A stretch of 64,000 bases of DNA from Bolinopsis microptera (lineage: Eukaryota; Ctenophora; Tentaculata; Lobata; Bolinopsidae): positions 16,609,053 to 16,673,052 of the forward strand of contig NC_087081.1 of assembly GCF_026151205.1 (NCBI RefSeq), written 5' to 3'. The stretch's first letter is position 1. The number at the start of each line of letters is the position of its first letter. Of this stretch, positions 32,293 to 42,170 are shown in pieces. The translations under genes were made by a program, and so were the position numbers. Below the pieces are notes generated by a model, which saw nothing but the letters and a program-made list of their open reading frames with translations, searched no databases and was not told where the DNA came from.

Positions 32293-34146
32293 GCGAAAGC
32301 TATGTAGTTGATCAGACTTAAAGTTACGTGTTCTTAAGAGGGTGAGAGGTTCTTTAGTAAGGCCGACTGATTAAATGAGGCTCTGAAATGAACGGGAATC
32401 TAGCAATAATAGCATGGAGAGTGGGGAAATCAAAACGCGGAATAATAATCTAACTCTAAGTTAACGATAAACTGGTACAGAAATCAAAAGTCCGAACACG
32501 GAGTCTAGGAGTAGGAAATAGCTGTGAACCAAACAAACAGAATAGCACCCGTGCATGATATATTAAAATATGTACCGTTCTAGGATGCCTCCGCAAACTT
32601 TTGCTCCTCTGTAAATGCATGTGTTAGTGCTGTAGCGAAAGCTATGTAGTCGATCAGACTTCAAGTTACGTGTTCTTATTAGGGTGAGAGGTTCTTTACT
32701 TTCTTTAGTAAGGCCGACTGATTAAATGAGGCTCTAAAATGAACGGGAATCTAGCAATAATAGCATGGAGAGTGGGGAAAATCAAAAAGCGGAATAAATA
32801 ATCTAACTCTATAAGTTAACGATAAACTGGTACAGAAATCAAAAGTCCGAACAAGGAGTCTAGGAGTAGGAAATAGCTGTGAACCAAACAAACAGAATGG
32901 CACCCGTGCATGATATATTAAAATATGTACCGTTCTAGGATGCCTCCGCAAACTTTTGCTCCTCTGTAAATGCACGTGTTAGTGCTGTAGCGAAAGCTAT
33001 GTAGTCGATCAGACTTCAAGTTACGTGTTCTTATTAGGGTGAGAGGTTCTTTAGTAAGGCCGACTGATTAAATGAGGCTCTGAAATGAACAGGAATCTAG
33101 CAATAAAAGCATGGAGAGTGGGGAAAATCAAAACGCGGAATAATAATCTAACTCTAAGTTAACGATAAACTGGTACAGAAATCAAAAGTCTAGGAGTAGG
33201 AAATAACTGTGAACCAAACAAACAGAATGGCACCCGTGCATGATATGTTAAAATATGTACCGTTCTAGGATGCCTCCGCAAACTTTTGCTCCTCTGTAAA
33301 TACACGTGTTAGTGCTGTAGCGAAAGCTATGTAGTCGATCAGACTTCAAGTTACGTGTTCTTATTAGGGTGAGAGGTTCTTTAGTAAGGCCGACTGATTA
33401 AATGAGGCTCTGAAATGAACGGGAATCTAGCAATAATAGCATGGAGAGTGGGGAAAATCAAAAAGCGGAATAATAATCTAACTCTAAGTTAACGATAAAC
33501 TGGTACAGAAATCAAAAGTCTAGGAGTAGGAAATAACTGTGAACCAAACAAACAGAATGGCACCCGTGCATGATATGTTAAAATATGTACCGTTCTAGGA
33601 TGCCTCCGCAAACTTTTGCTCCTCTGTAAATACACGTGTTAGTGCTGTAGCGAAAGCTATGTAGTCGATCAGACTTCAAGTTACGTGTTCTTATTAGGGT
33701 GAGAGGTTCTTTAGTAAGGCCGACTGATTAAATGAGGCTCTAAAATGAACGGGAATCTAGCATGGAGAGTGGGGAAAATCAAAACGCGGAATAAATAATC
33801 TAACTCTAAGTTAACGATAAACTGGTACAGAAATCAAAAGTCCGAACACGGAGTCTAGGAGTAGGAAATAGCTGTGAACCAAACAAACAGAATGGCACCT
33901 GTGCATGATATGTTAAAATATGTACCGTTCTAGGATGCCTCCGCAAACTTTTGCTCCTCTGTAAATGCACGTGTTAGTGCTGTAGCGAAAGCTATGTAGT
34001 CGATCAGACTTCAAGTTACGTGTTCTTATTAGGGTGAGAGGTTCTTTAGTAAGGCCGACTGATTAAATGAGGCTCTAAAATGAACGGGAATCTAGCATGA
34101 AGACTGGGGAAAATCAAAAAGCGGAATAAATAATCTAACTCTAAGT
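32293..34146 (+). repeat. Tandem array of about 335-bp units, 5.5 copies
   Basis: Unit starts (GCGAAAGCTATGTAG) at 32293, 32635, 32990, 33320, 33650 and 33985. Unit lengths are 342, 355, 330, 330 and 335, reflecting small internal indels. The last copy stops after about 160 bp. No protein is encoded. Confidence 0.9.
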
Positions 34147-35790
34147 TCTCCACTACCTGAATATTGATCGGGAACAGGTTAGCCGCGTATGTGGAAAGAG
34201 TGAGTTAGATTATAGGTAACAACGGGTAGTCTCAAGCTACCCGTCTTTGCACCGTAACTTAGCCATCTGATCTAGAAGAGGAAGGAAGGTTATCATCTAC
34301 ACATACTGTATTAGGAAGTTAATCGTGTCCTAGCTACAGATCATACCTTATTAAGAAGTTTATCGTATCCTGAAAAAAATACCTTATTAGGAAGTTTATC
34401 GTGTCCTAGAAACAGGCCATATAACAGAATTATCACTTTCTCCTCCTCCCAATCCACAGTATTCCGGAGTTTCTGCAACGTCACTAAAACTGCAAAATAT
34501 TGTAAGTTCATATGTAGATTCTATAAAAGGTTTGAATTAAAGCAGAGAGGTTAATAAGCACTTATCATATTTAGATTATAGTTCAGTCAGTTTTTTTTGA
34601 GACGCCTCCATGAACCACCACGGGGCGACCTGCCCAGTAGTAAGAGCTGCCCAGTAGTAAGAGCTGCAGGAAATCACAAAAGCAATGAGGAATGTTGAAA
34701 TTAAATGACTTTTGTCATTTATGGGTGCTTGTATAATAATTTTACCGCAAGATTTTGATTATCTTTGTAATAAACTAGTGCAATGATTGGACAAGTCACA
34801 ATCAACAATGATAAAAGTGTTTTATATAAAATAACCTAAAGCGAGAATGTCGTTAGTTAACTATAAAATACAGTACCAAGCGATGTATTAAAGTAACACA
34901 ATTATACTCGTTCTAATTGATATTAGCTTACTTTGATTCAACGAAAACCTACCTTTTATCTGCTTTCGTGAAATTCAAAAGTGATGTTAAAGTAACACGA
35001 GCCCTTTAAAGCTTGCAGGGGTTCCTCCTATTATCGTTGATCAATTATGTACCAAGTACACTATGTAATACAGCAAAGTCGTCAGTCGATAACTGCTGTT
35101 AAAGCCATGAAAGTTCAAAGCGAGTGCAGAAACAAGAAATGGCGCGAAATCATAATGTTCAAGCCACACGTACAACGTATGATCTGCATTATGCTCCTTC
35201 ATCAACTAATTCTAGTTTTAAACGATTTTGACACGCTAAAATGCGCGCGTGGATTTGCGCGGCGCGTAGAAAAATTTTAAAGCTGTCGGATAGAGGTTAA
35301 TAAATTTTTCTACTGTCAACACAGCCCAAGTTATTCATGTTTTAATATCAATAAATGTCCGATTTTTTTGTATTATTTTTAACTAATTTCCTTTTCAAAT
35401 CGCTGCCACATCAAAATTATTTTACGAAAGTACATTAAATTTTCACAGAAAGCAAGCTCAATCGTTTTAGAACTAAATTAAAAAAGAATTTAATATAAAA
35501 ATGTTAAAACTTTAAAATTATCGATGGAATAAATTGCCGACGTCCAAATGTGTGTAAAATACGACGAAGGGAGGTCACAACACTGCGCGCAGGAGTGTTC
35601 ACAGCTTGTAGTTGTTGAACTCCGCGCACGCTCGTTAGTTCATTGCATATTTGCACGCTTCAATTATTCCAAGAATTCAATTGCACTACGTACCACGTGA
35701 TACGATTCAGCCAATCAGAGAACAAGAATCCGCAAAGTTAAAGCTGCGCAGTTTTAAAAGGCCTAAAATATGACTTTTCGCGATAATTCA
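34147..35790. other. Non-coding stretch with short repeats
   Basis: Three diverged copies of a 30-bp unit (CCTTATTAGGAAGTTTATCG) occur at about 34295-34415, and a doubled GCCCAGTAGTAAGAGCT at 34631-34665. The inverted-repeat partner of 28.8 kb is at 35569-35606. No gene seen. Confidence 0.5.
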
Positions 35791-35939
35791 AAATCTACAT
35801 TGTTTTGAATTTTCTTCCTGGGGAGGAAACGTTTTTGTTACAAGGCGAACATTTTGTTAAAAACCAAACGTTTCTATCTCTTTTATTTTCGAAGTTAGGC
35901 CCCTACCAGTAAGGTTTTTTGGGTTTTCCCGTATTGTTT

Positions 35940-36089
35940 TCTGCACTTGCCAGACCAAGAGCGAGGATAACTAAACGGGTGATACTCGTAAAATATCTGT
36001 TCCATATATGGACCGTCGACGAGTCCAACTCGGCGCACGTCCTGGTAGGTTGTAAACCTACAAAGGATAACCAGAAGAGTCACTAACAT
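35940..36089 (-). pseudogene. Disrupted copy of the TSP1 gene's signal-peptide exon
   Basis: The start MLVTLLVIL and the later residues of exon 1 are recognisable, but a 92-bp element (35972-36063) is inserted after nine codons. No TSP1 exon follows. The upstream flank 36090-36420 matches 13018-13370, including the TATA-like element. Confidence 0.75.
35972..36063. mobile_element. 92-bp insertion with 8-bp target duplication
   Basis: Inserted within the duplicated signal-peptide exon; AGGATAAC (GTTATCCT on the minus strand) is repeated on both sides, and the intact exon at 12.9-13.0 kb shows the single, empty site. The 8-bp duplication suggests hAT-type mobilisation. A second copy is at 19247-19347. 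Confidence 0.8.
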
Positions 36090-36420
36090 TGTCGCTAGCT
36101 TTTTAATAAATCAGCGGATTAAACCTCCGATAATAGTAAAATGGTAAACCTTTTATTTTGGAATGGAATTTCGATTTTAAAGCTTAATATTTTGTTGACG
36201 CTATCTAGGGCAGATAGTGACATAGGCAATGCTTAGATTTGTGCTACCATATCTGCATGATAAATGAAAACGTATATGACCGGATAAAAATTAAAAACTA
36301 TGATAAAATTGTTCAAAATCGAAATTCAAGTTCAAAATAAGCTTCAGAGATAGGAGAACATAAAAAAGATATCATCAGTGCAGCATTCAGCACGGAGGTC
36401 GCAGCTGATTCATTTGGCTG
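36064..36420 (-). repeat. Duplicate of the TSP1 gene 5' region
   Basis: High identity to 13000-13370 over the start codon, 5' leader and upstream flank (TCACTAACATTGTCGCTAGC, TTGTTGACGCTATCTAGGGC). Confidence 0.8.
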
Positions 36421-36517
36421 ACGGACAACTAAGAACCTGTCAATTTTACCTACTAGTTAACTAATTAACATGCTAGCTTGGGAAATGCAATCAGCTCCGA
36501 CAACTAAGAACCAATCG

Positions 36518-36895
36518 TTACATATCTCCTACAACTAAGAACCTCTGGAGATACTTTAAACATTCCATGTGTTGTGCAGATCCGGACGCTGTGGCTCTAC
36601 TGCTTTGTACCATCCGAGCGAGGGATTCCATTTCCATGTTTGGTAGCGTCTGATTGGCTTCTGAGGTTGAATCTGCTAGGACTTCATATATGAGGTACTG
36701 GGTCACCGACAATGGCTTTTCAGCAGCTTTCCTTCAGTGAGGAGAGGACTTCACGGTTCCGTGGAGCAGCGTTGTCAGCAGGGTGGTTGTGGGGTTTGGA
36801 GCTAAGGCATAAGGAATTATCTGACAGGTGAGGTAGGCATGACAGGAACACTTGGTAGGAGGGTTGTTCTTCCAGCATCACCAAGGGGTCGTTCA
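36518..36895 (-). pseudogene. Unidentified degraded coding segment
   Basis: Two minus-strand frames adjoin near 36715: upstream LEEQPSYQVFLSCLPHLSDN to SSLKESC-stop, then, shifted, SVTQYLIYEVLADSTSE, NQTLPNMEMESLARMVQ and SAQHMECLKYL. Composition is protein-like, but I do not recognise it. It could be a transposon ORF remnant. It ends where a poly-C-bearing repeat begins. Confidence 0.3.
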
Positions 36896-37245
36896 CATAT
36901 TACGTAATCAATATTTTGGCTATTTTTACCCCCCCCCCCCCCTCCGTAATCAACCGTTATCAAGACCGAACCCCCCCCCCCCCCCCCCCCCCTATATTAC
37001 GTAATCAAGACCCAACCATTCATGTTAAGCCATTTATTTATTAAAAGCTATCACAACGGATTAATGAAAGAAATAATCGCAAAGCACTTTATTATTACTA
37101 AACGAAAATTGGTTTAAAAAACGAAAATTTTGATTACATAATTAACGAAAATTGTCCAATTGGTATTTCGAAAATCGGTAAAAATTTAAAATTTAGATTA
37201 CGTAATCAACGACCAAAAGCCCCCCCCCCCCCCCCCCCTAGAAGG
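36889..37245. mobile_element. Poly-C-bearing MITE-like repeat
   Basis: Starts GGGGTCGTTCACATATTACG and ends near ATTACGTAATCAACGACC plus a C run. It contains three C runs and repeated ATTACGTAATCAA motifs. Related sequence in inverted orientation occurs at 40240-40385 and 52140-52405. Confidence 0.5.
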
Positions 37246-37252
37246 CGAGCAG

Positions 37253-37352
37253 TTCAAGAGGTCCTCAACATTAACGGGTGACCAGGCAAGACCCGATATT
37301 AGAGCTCGTGGTTTCTATAGGCCGGGCCAAGTGGCTTTTTTCGATGTTAAGG
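37253..37352 (+). pseudogene. Short remnant of a transposon-associated ORF
   Basis: GEQFKRSSTLTGDQARPDIR is followed by ARGFYRPGQVAFFDVKV. This resembles a segment (ARGFW...AFFDVRVFNP) that I recall from repetitive invertebrate ORFs with a nuclease-like D...FDVR pattern; no database check was possible. Confidence 0.35.
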
Positions 37353-37363
37353 TAATTCACCGC

Positions 37364-38359
37364 GCGTTGAAATCCGCTGTAGTCGAAAATTTTATTAAAG
37401 GACACTATAAGGGAGCGAATTTATCGTTCGAATTTATCGGTCATCGCTAGTCAATGGTCAAACAATCCAACAAATATGCTTTAGTTCCCGAACCCTGCTT
37501 CACTGAAAATATATGAATTACATATTTGAATCATTTCGGTAAATGTCAGGTCCCTCATCGTCTCATTTGATAGATCTGTTCAAATTGAAGTTTTTACGTA
37601 TGAAAGAATTGTGATAAATAAAAAAGGAAATTTGTGCTGAATGAAATTGGTAAAATGACATAATCTATCAAATGACTCAACACTTGGGACGTTGAGTGTA
37701 GATTTAACCTGAGTTACAAATGTGAATAAATGGATATAGGTTGGAAAACCGTTAGAATTATAAAATAAAATAAAATAAAAATATTATATAAAAATTGATT
37801 GTTATAAAAATAAATAGATAGGAAGAAGTCACTGTACCGGTTGGATTAAATGAAATGTGACGGACCTTTCTGATCATAGATGATAGAGAGAGATTCCCAA
37901 AACGATACTTTTTACCGCATCAAAAAATACCAATCACAAACAAAGTTATAAGAAGTCATAGCGTGAGCGTAAATGTGAGCTAGTTTTGAAATTATGACGT
38001 AGCATACAGCATAACAACGCGCGTTGTTAATCTGTGGTTGCTCGCGCACGTGCATTTTAACGTTGCTACGCAACAGCGCAGTAAACCTTTGCTAAAATAA
38101 CGACATTATTCTAACGGTTATTTTACCTCACTTCCGACGTTAATTATAAAAAATCTAAAGCCTAAATCAAAATTCTAAGAATGCTATAGCCTATTCCTAT
38201 CCTTTTTCTACAACCCTGCTAAATATGGCGAGGTTTCAACTCCATTTGCGAGCTGGGTTTGGCATCACCAGAGGGTCATTTTGAGGTCGATTTTCGGTGT
38301 TTTTTCTTCTATGTCCCCGTTGCCGGGGAAATTTCGTCAAGTTTAAATTATAGTATAGA
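37364..38359 (-). mobile_element. Helitron copy, 3' end truncated
   Basis: Near-identical to parts of 59508-61308. The 5' end (minus strand) is TCTATACTATAATTTAAAC, preceded by A, at 38359. Shared blocks include a GCCGGGGA hairpin region and ATTCCCAAAACGATAC. The expected CTAG-type 3' end is missing; similarity stops near 37364. Confidence 0.65.
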
Positions 38360-38800
38360 TATATATTTCGTTGCTGTACTCCTACACATTAAAAGTCGGT
38401 GTTGATTAGATCTTCGAAATTCTTTGCATCATTTTATTAAACATCGTTATCTGAGATAAAATTGTTCTAAAAGCAACTGGAATATGCACAAATCTTTAAA
38501 ATAACTTACAAACTAGGAAAAGAAAACAAGTCTTAGGAAGACGTACAAAACTATGTGACTTAAACTTAAAGCGGTACAAAACTAAAATATACTGAGTAAT
38601 AATCAAACGAAAAGAATGGCTGAGTACATCTTATCTAATCTATTAAAGATTAGTTTCTCGGAAAAAGCTAGATTTCTCTGAATCAAGCAGTAAAAATATT
38701 TAAATAGTAATGAATATAACACGTCTCTGATAGCAATATTGTAAACTAAACACGGGTTTATAGGCTAAGATCATGTTAAATAAAATAAATAAACTAAACA
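38360..38800. other. Non-coding stretch
   Basis: No gene seen; the right part is probably 3' flank of the Penelope-like remnant. Confidence 0.4.
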
Positions 38801-39650
38801 CTAAGCTCCAGCGGATTTAAAAAGGATGTGGTTACTATCGAGGGTGTTCATACCCCCATAACGCTCAAGGGTTTTCAATTGGGTCTGGTAGAACCCCTCT
38901 CTAGCTTCCATGGCCTTTTCCCTATCTGCTTTACTTATTTCAGGTTTAAATTCTAGAGCGTCCACTATAATAACAGAAAGGTGCGTACTAAGTGAAGAGT
39001 TATATAAGGCTACTGAACTAAAATCTAAATCATGATCAATATCTAAAAAGTGATTTACTAACTTACAACTCCTGATACCTTTCTTAATGTGGCTCTTATG
39101 ATTAGAAAATCTCTTAGGGAGATTAGAAGTAGTATATCCTACATACGACTGTTTACAAGTTCTACACTCCATTAAATAAATAAGGTTATTACTCTGACAA
39201 GTTATATATTTAGTAATAGGGAAAACTTGTTTGGAATGGTGACTACTAAATTTGGAACAAGGGGACAGGAAACTTTGCTTACAAACATAGCATTTTCCAC
39301 AGGCATGGCACCCTGCGTTGTCAGCCTCCCGAACAGCCGGCAATATTGCAGCGTCTGGTTCAAGAAAATGACCAGCAGTGGCTTCTCCATCTCTATCACT
39401 GCTTACAGTTCCACTAGCACGATCTTCCTCAGAAAATGAGGGGTGTCAATAATTCTATAATCTAAAATAACCTTCTTCAATTCGTATGCAGTCAAGGCAG
39501 ATAGGTTCTTAATGTACGAACCACATCCAGTAGTAATCATCCTCCCAGGGTACAAAGGTGGCTTGTGGGCCTTGGGATTCAGGTACATATTACCAGGCTG
39601 GTTGAGCTCCGTACACGGAATAACCCACTCCCTGACCTTCTTAGACATAC
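38801..39650 (-). pseudogene. Penelope-like element remnant: partial RT and GIY-YIG endonuclease
   Basis: The upstream piece (39648-39403) has the PLE RT signature YLNPKAHKPPLYPGRMITTG, then GSYIKNLSALTAYELKK. Most of the RT catalytic core is missing. Downstream (39343-38801) is a Cys-rich linker CHACGKCYVCKQS, then YITCQSNNLIYLMECRTCKQ, SYVGYTTSNLPKRFSNHKSH, the GIY-YIG nuclease core with its YVG and R...H residues, and a C-terminal KTLERYGGMN. RT followed by GIY-YIG is diagnostic of canonical Penelope-like elements. The internal deletion and frame change make it dead. Confidence 0.8.
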
Positions 39651-40056
39651 CTAATTCTTCTTTATACTTGACTGTCCAACATATATGTATAATATATATG
39701 TCCCGACAATCTGTCGTAAAACAGGGGTTCTAGGAAATCCATTTCCCGATGCTCCTGAAACTTGAAACTTTTTTTGCAGTAGATTTGGTCAACGTCTAGA
39801 CGCCCTGGAAAATTTCAGATCTCTAACACAATTTTAACATGGTTTTTAAGGTACCTGAATATGGCGATTTTGGGTTTTTTTAACCGAATTTCGTATAACA
39901 TGCTGGCGCGTATTTTGCGCAAATTTCTTAAAAACCTTCACATAACTATTTCTTATTCCTGTCATATTCAACATTAAATTAGAATGTTTTGAACTTAAAT
40001 ATACCTGCTGAACTACTTTCGATGAGTCTTAATGCCTGAAAAACAATAAAGGGGTA

Positions 40057-40190
40057 TAATAGTAAAGGGGGTATAAAAGTCAAGGGGTAAATAGTAAAGG
40101 GGGTAAATAGTAAAGGGGGTAAATAGTAAAGGGGGTAAATAGTAAAGGGGGTAAATAGTAAAGGGGGTAAATAGTAAAGGGGGTAAATAG
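40057..40190 (+). repeat. 16-bp minisatellite, about 8 copies
   Basis: Unit AGTAAAGGGGGTAAAT. The paralogous array at 51915-52100 has about three more copies. Confidence 0.85.
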
Positions 40191-40579
40191 TATTGTGAAT
40201 ATAAGAGGCACGGTCATGCTTGCCAGCATTGTGATTGGACAATTTTCGTTGATTATGTAATCAAAATTTTGATGGGGGGGGGGGGGGGGGTTCGGTCTTG
40301 ATTACGGTTGATTACGGAGGGGGGGGGGGGGTAAAAATTGCCAAAATATTGATTACGTACTTATACTATGTGAACGACCCCGTAATAGTATAACTTTATT
40401 GAAAGGACAACATAATAGAAGAGTAATAAACATTTTTTTCTAAGATCAAAATGTCAATAAGTTCCGCGCCGTCTATTGTCCTTTGAACCCGCTAATATAT
40501 TAATATGTAATATAGTAGCAACAAATGATAAAACTAAGTAAGTAAATTTGATAATAAATTTGTGAGCTTAAAAAGGTTC

Positions 40580-40828
40580 TATACTGCGGTCGGCTGCTGT
40601 AATGTAATATATTGAGTGTTGAGTATTGAGATGCTTATATTATATGCTATTGTTTTAGTAAAAATAAATATTAGGTTTTCGTAACAATAAAATGTAACAA
40701 TAAAATGTAAAAATAAAAATTGTACGTTGAACTTAAAACTGTTCTGTATTGCGGTCGGCTGCTGCAATATAATATATTGAGTATTGAGATGCTTATATTA
40801 TATGCTATTGTTTTAGTAACAATAAATA
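40580..40828 (+). repeat. About 160-bp tandem units, left of the LINE
   Basis: Units with GCGGTCGGCTGCTG, TATTGAGTATTGAGATGC and GCTATTGTTTTAGTAAC. They continue at 45431-45870 after the LINE and recur at 52620-53010. Confidence 0.8.
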
Positions 40829-40965
40829 ATAATTTTAATACTTTCAACACTACTATATTAACAAATAATTTGAGGTTTCTATTGTTACCATACACACCCA
40901 GATCTACGTTACTGTAGCTGTTTAAGTTTTTCTAAAAACTTACAGTTTATCTTGGGTATAGGACC

Positions 40966-42170
40966 TTGATTTCATTAGCAGATATGGATGACTTGAAGAA
41001 ACTGGAAGATGAGCTCGACCTAATCAACGAAAATTCCATAAAAGGTAAGAAAACAATCCACCAAGCAAAAGATTTGACAGATATAGCCACCAGCAACAAC
41101 AAAGATCATATTTTCAAGGTTTGTAAAGAACTATACATCATTGCAACCAGAGCTATTGATCTAGCAAAGACCTCACTTGTCCCCCTTCCGGAACAGGACA
41201 GCCAAACTCTAGAAAAAATAATTAAGAGACAATTGAGAGAAGTCCTACCTAATCTTCTGAAAGAAGCTATTTCAGTGGCTGCCATTTCCCCTGCGGAATC
41301 CCTGCAAGCTAACCCCCCAATAGAGAAGCCCCTGCCAGCAAGGCACACGATTACTATAGCAAAGTCACCAGTGAACGAGGATGATACAGAGACTACTATC
41401 ACTAACCATGAATGGACCGAAGTTTATCGTAAGGACGTGAAGAACTCTCTTAAAGGTGTCCGAGTTAAAGATGAACGGGTAAGTAATGGTACAACAGTGC
41501 TGAGTTTTACTACTGAAGATGACATGAAAGAAGCGGAAAGAGCGCTGACACAAAAATGTAAGTCAGTTAAAGTCAATTCAAAGTCAGTAGAACCAAAGAA
41601 GTTAGATCCCAAACTAACAATAACTGACATTCACCTTGATTTTGACAGCAAAGAAGAGATCCTTGATGAACTACTGGAAAAGAACACAGGTATGAAGGAT
41701 GCTAATGTCAAAGTAGTCTACTATGATATCAAAGAAAAATTTGCTGTCATCCAACTGCCCATAGAGGCTAGAGAAGTCATCAGAAAATGTGGTGACTATA
41801 TATACCTGGGCCTACAAAGACATCGTGTGTATGACCGACTCCATGTAGTACAATGTTACCACTGCCAGCAATTTGGCCATATGGCAAAGTCACAGTACTG
41901 CAAGCTGAAAGATGCCTCTCCTACATGAAGACTGTGAAAACAGGATAAATAATAGGACTGATCGGATAAAGTGTTCTAACTGCTTTAATAGTAAAAGTGC
42001 TACAGAGAAAAATGCTGCAAAGACGCATAAAGCTGCTGATAATCTTTGTCCATTCTTTATAAGAGAAAAGGAACGAGTCATGTCTAGAACTGCAGGATGC
42101 ACGGAGCAGATAAAAAACGCCTATCGCCAGAGGGTCAAGGACCAAAAGATGAGACTAGGAAGAAGTTGAG
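40966..42170 (+). pseudogene. L2-like LINE ORF1 with CCHC knuckles, one frameshift
   Basis: Starts MISLADMDDLKKLEDELDL, with an acidic/helical N-terminal half that may self-associate. A compact middle domain follows (HEWTEVYRKDVKN, VLSFTTEDDMKEAERAL, KLTITDIHLDFDSKEEIL, KFAVIQLPIEAREVI). A zinc knuckle CYHCQQFGHMAKSQYC lies at about residues 298-313. The frame stops at 41928. A shifted frame continues with a second Cys cluster (DRIKCSNC) to about 42169, so the natural ORF1 was longer. ORF1 proteins bind the element's RNA. Confidence 0.75.

Noticed and set aside
32293-34146. CRISPR-like array
   Set aside because: Units are about 335 bp head-to-tail with no short-repeat/unique-spacer pattern, in an animal genome.
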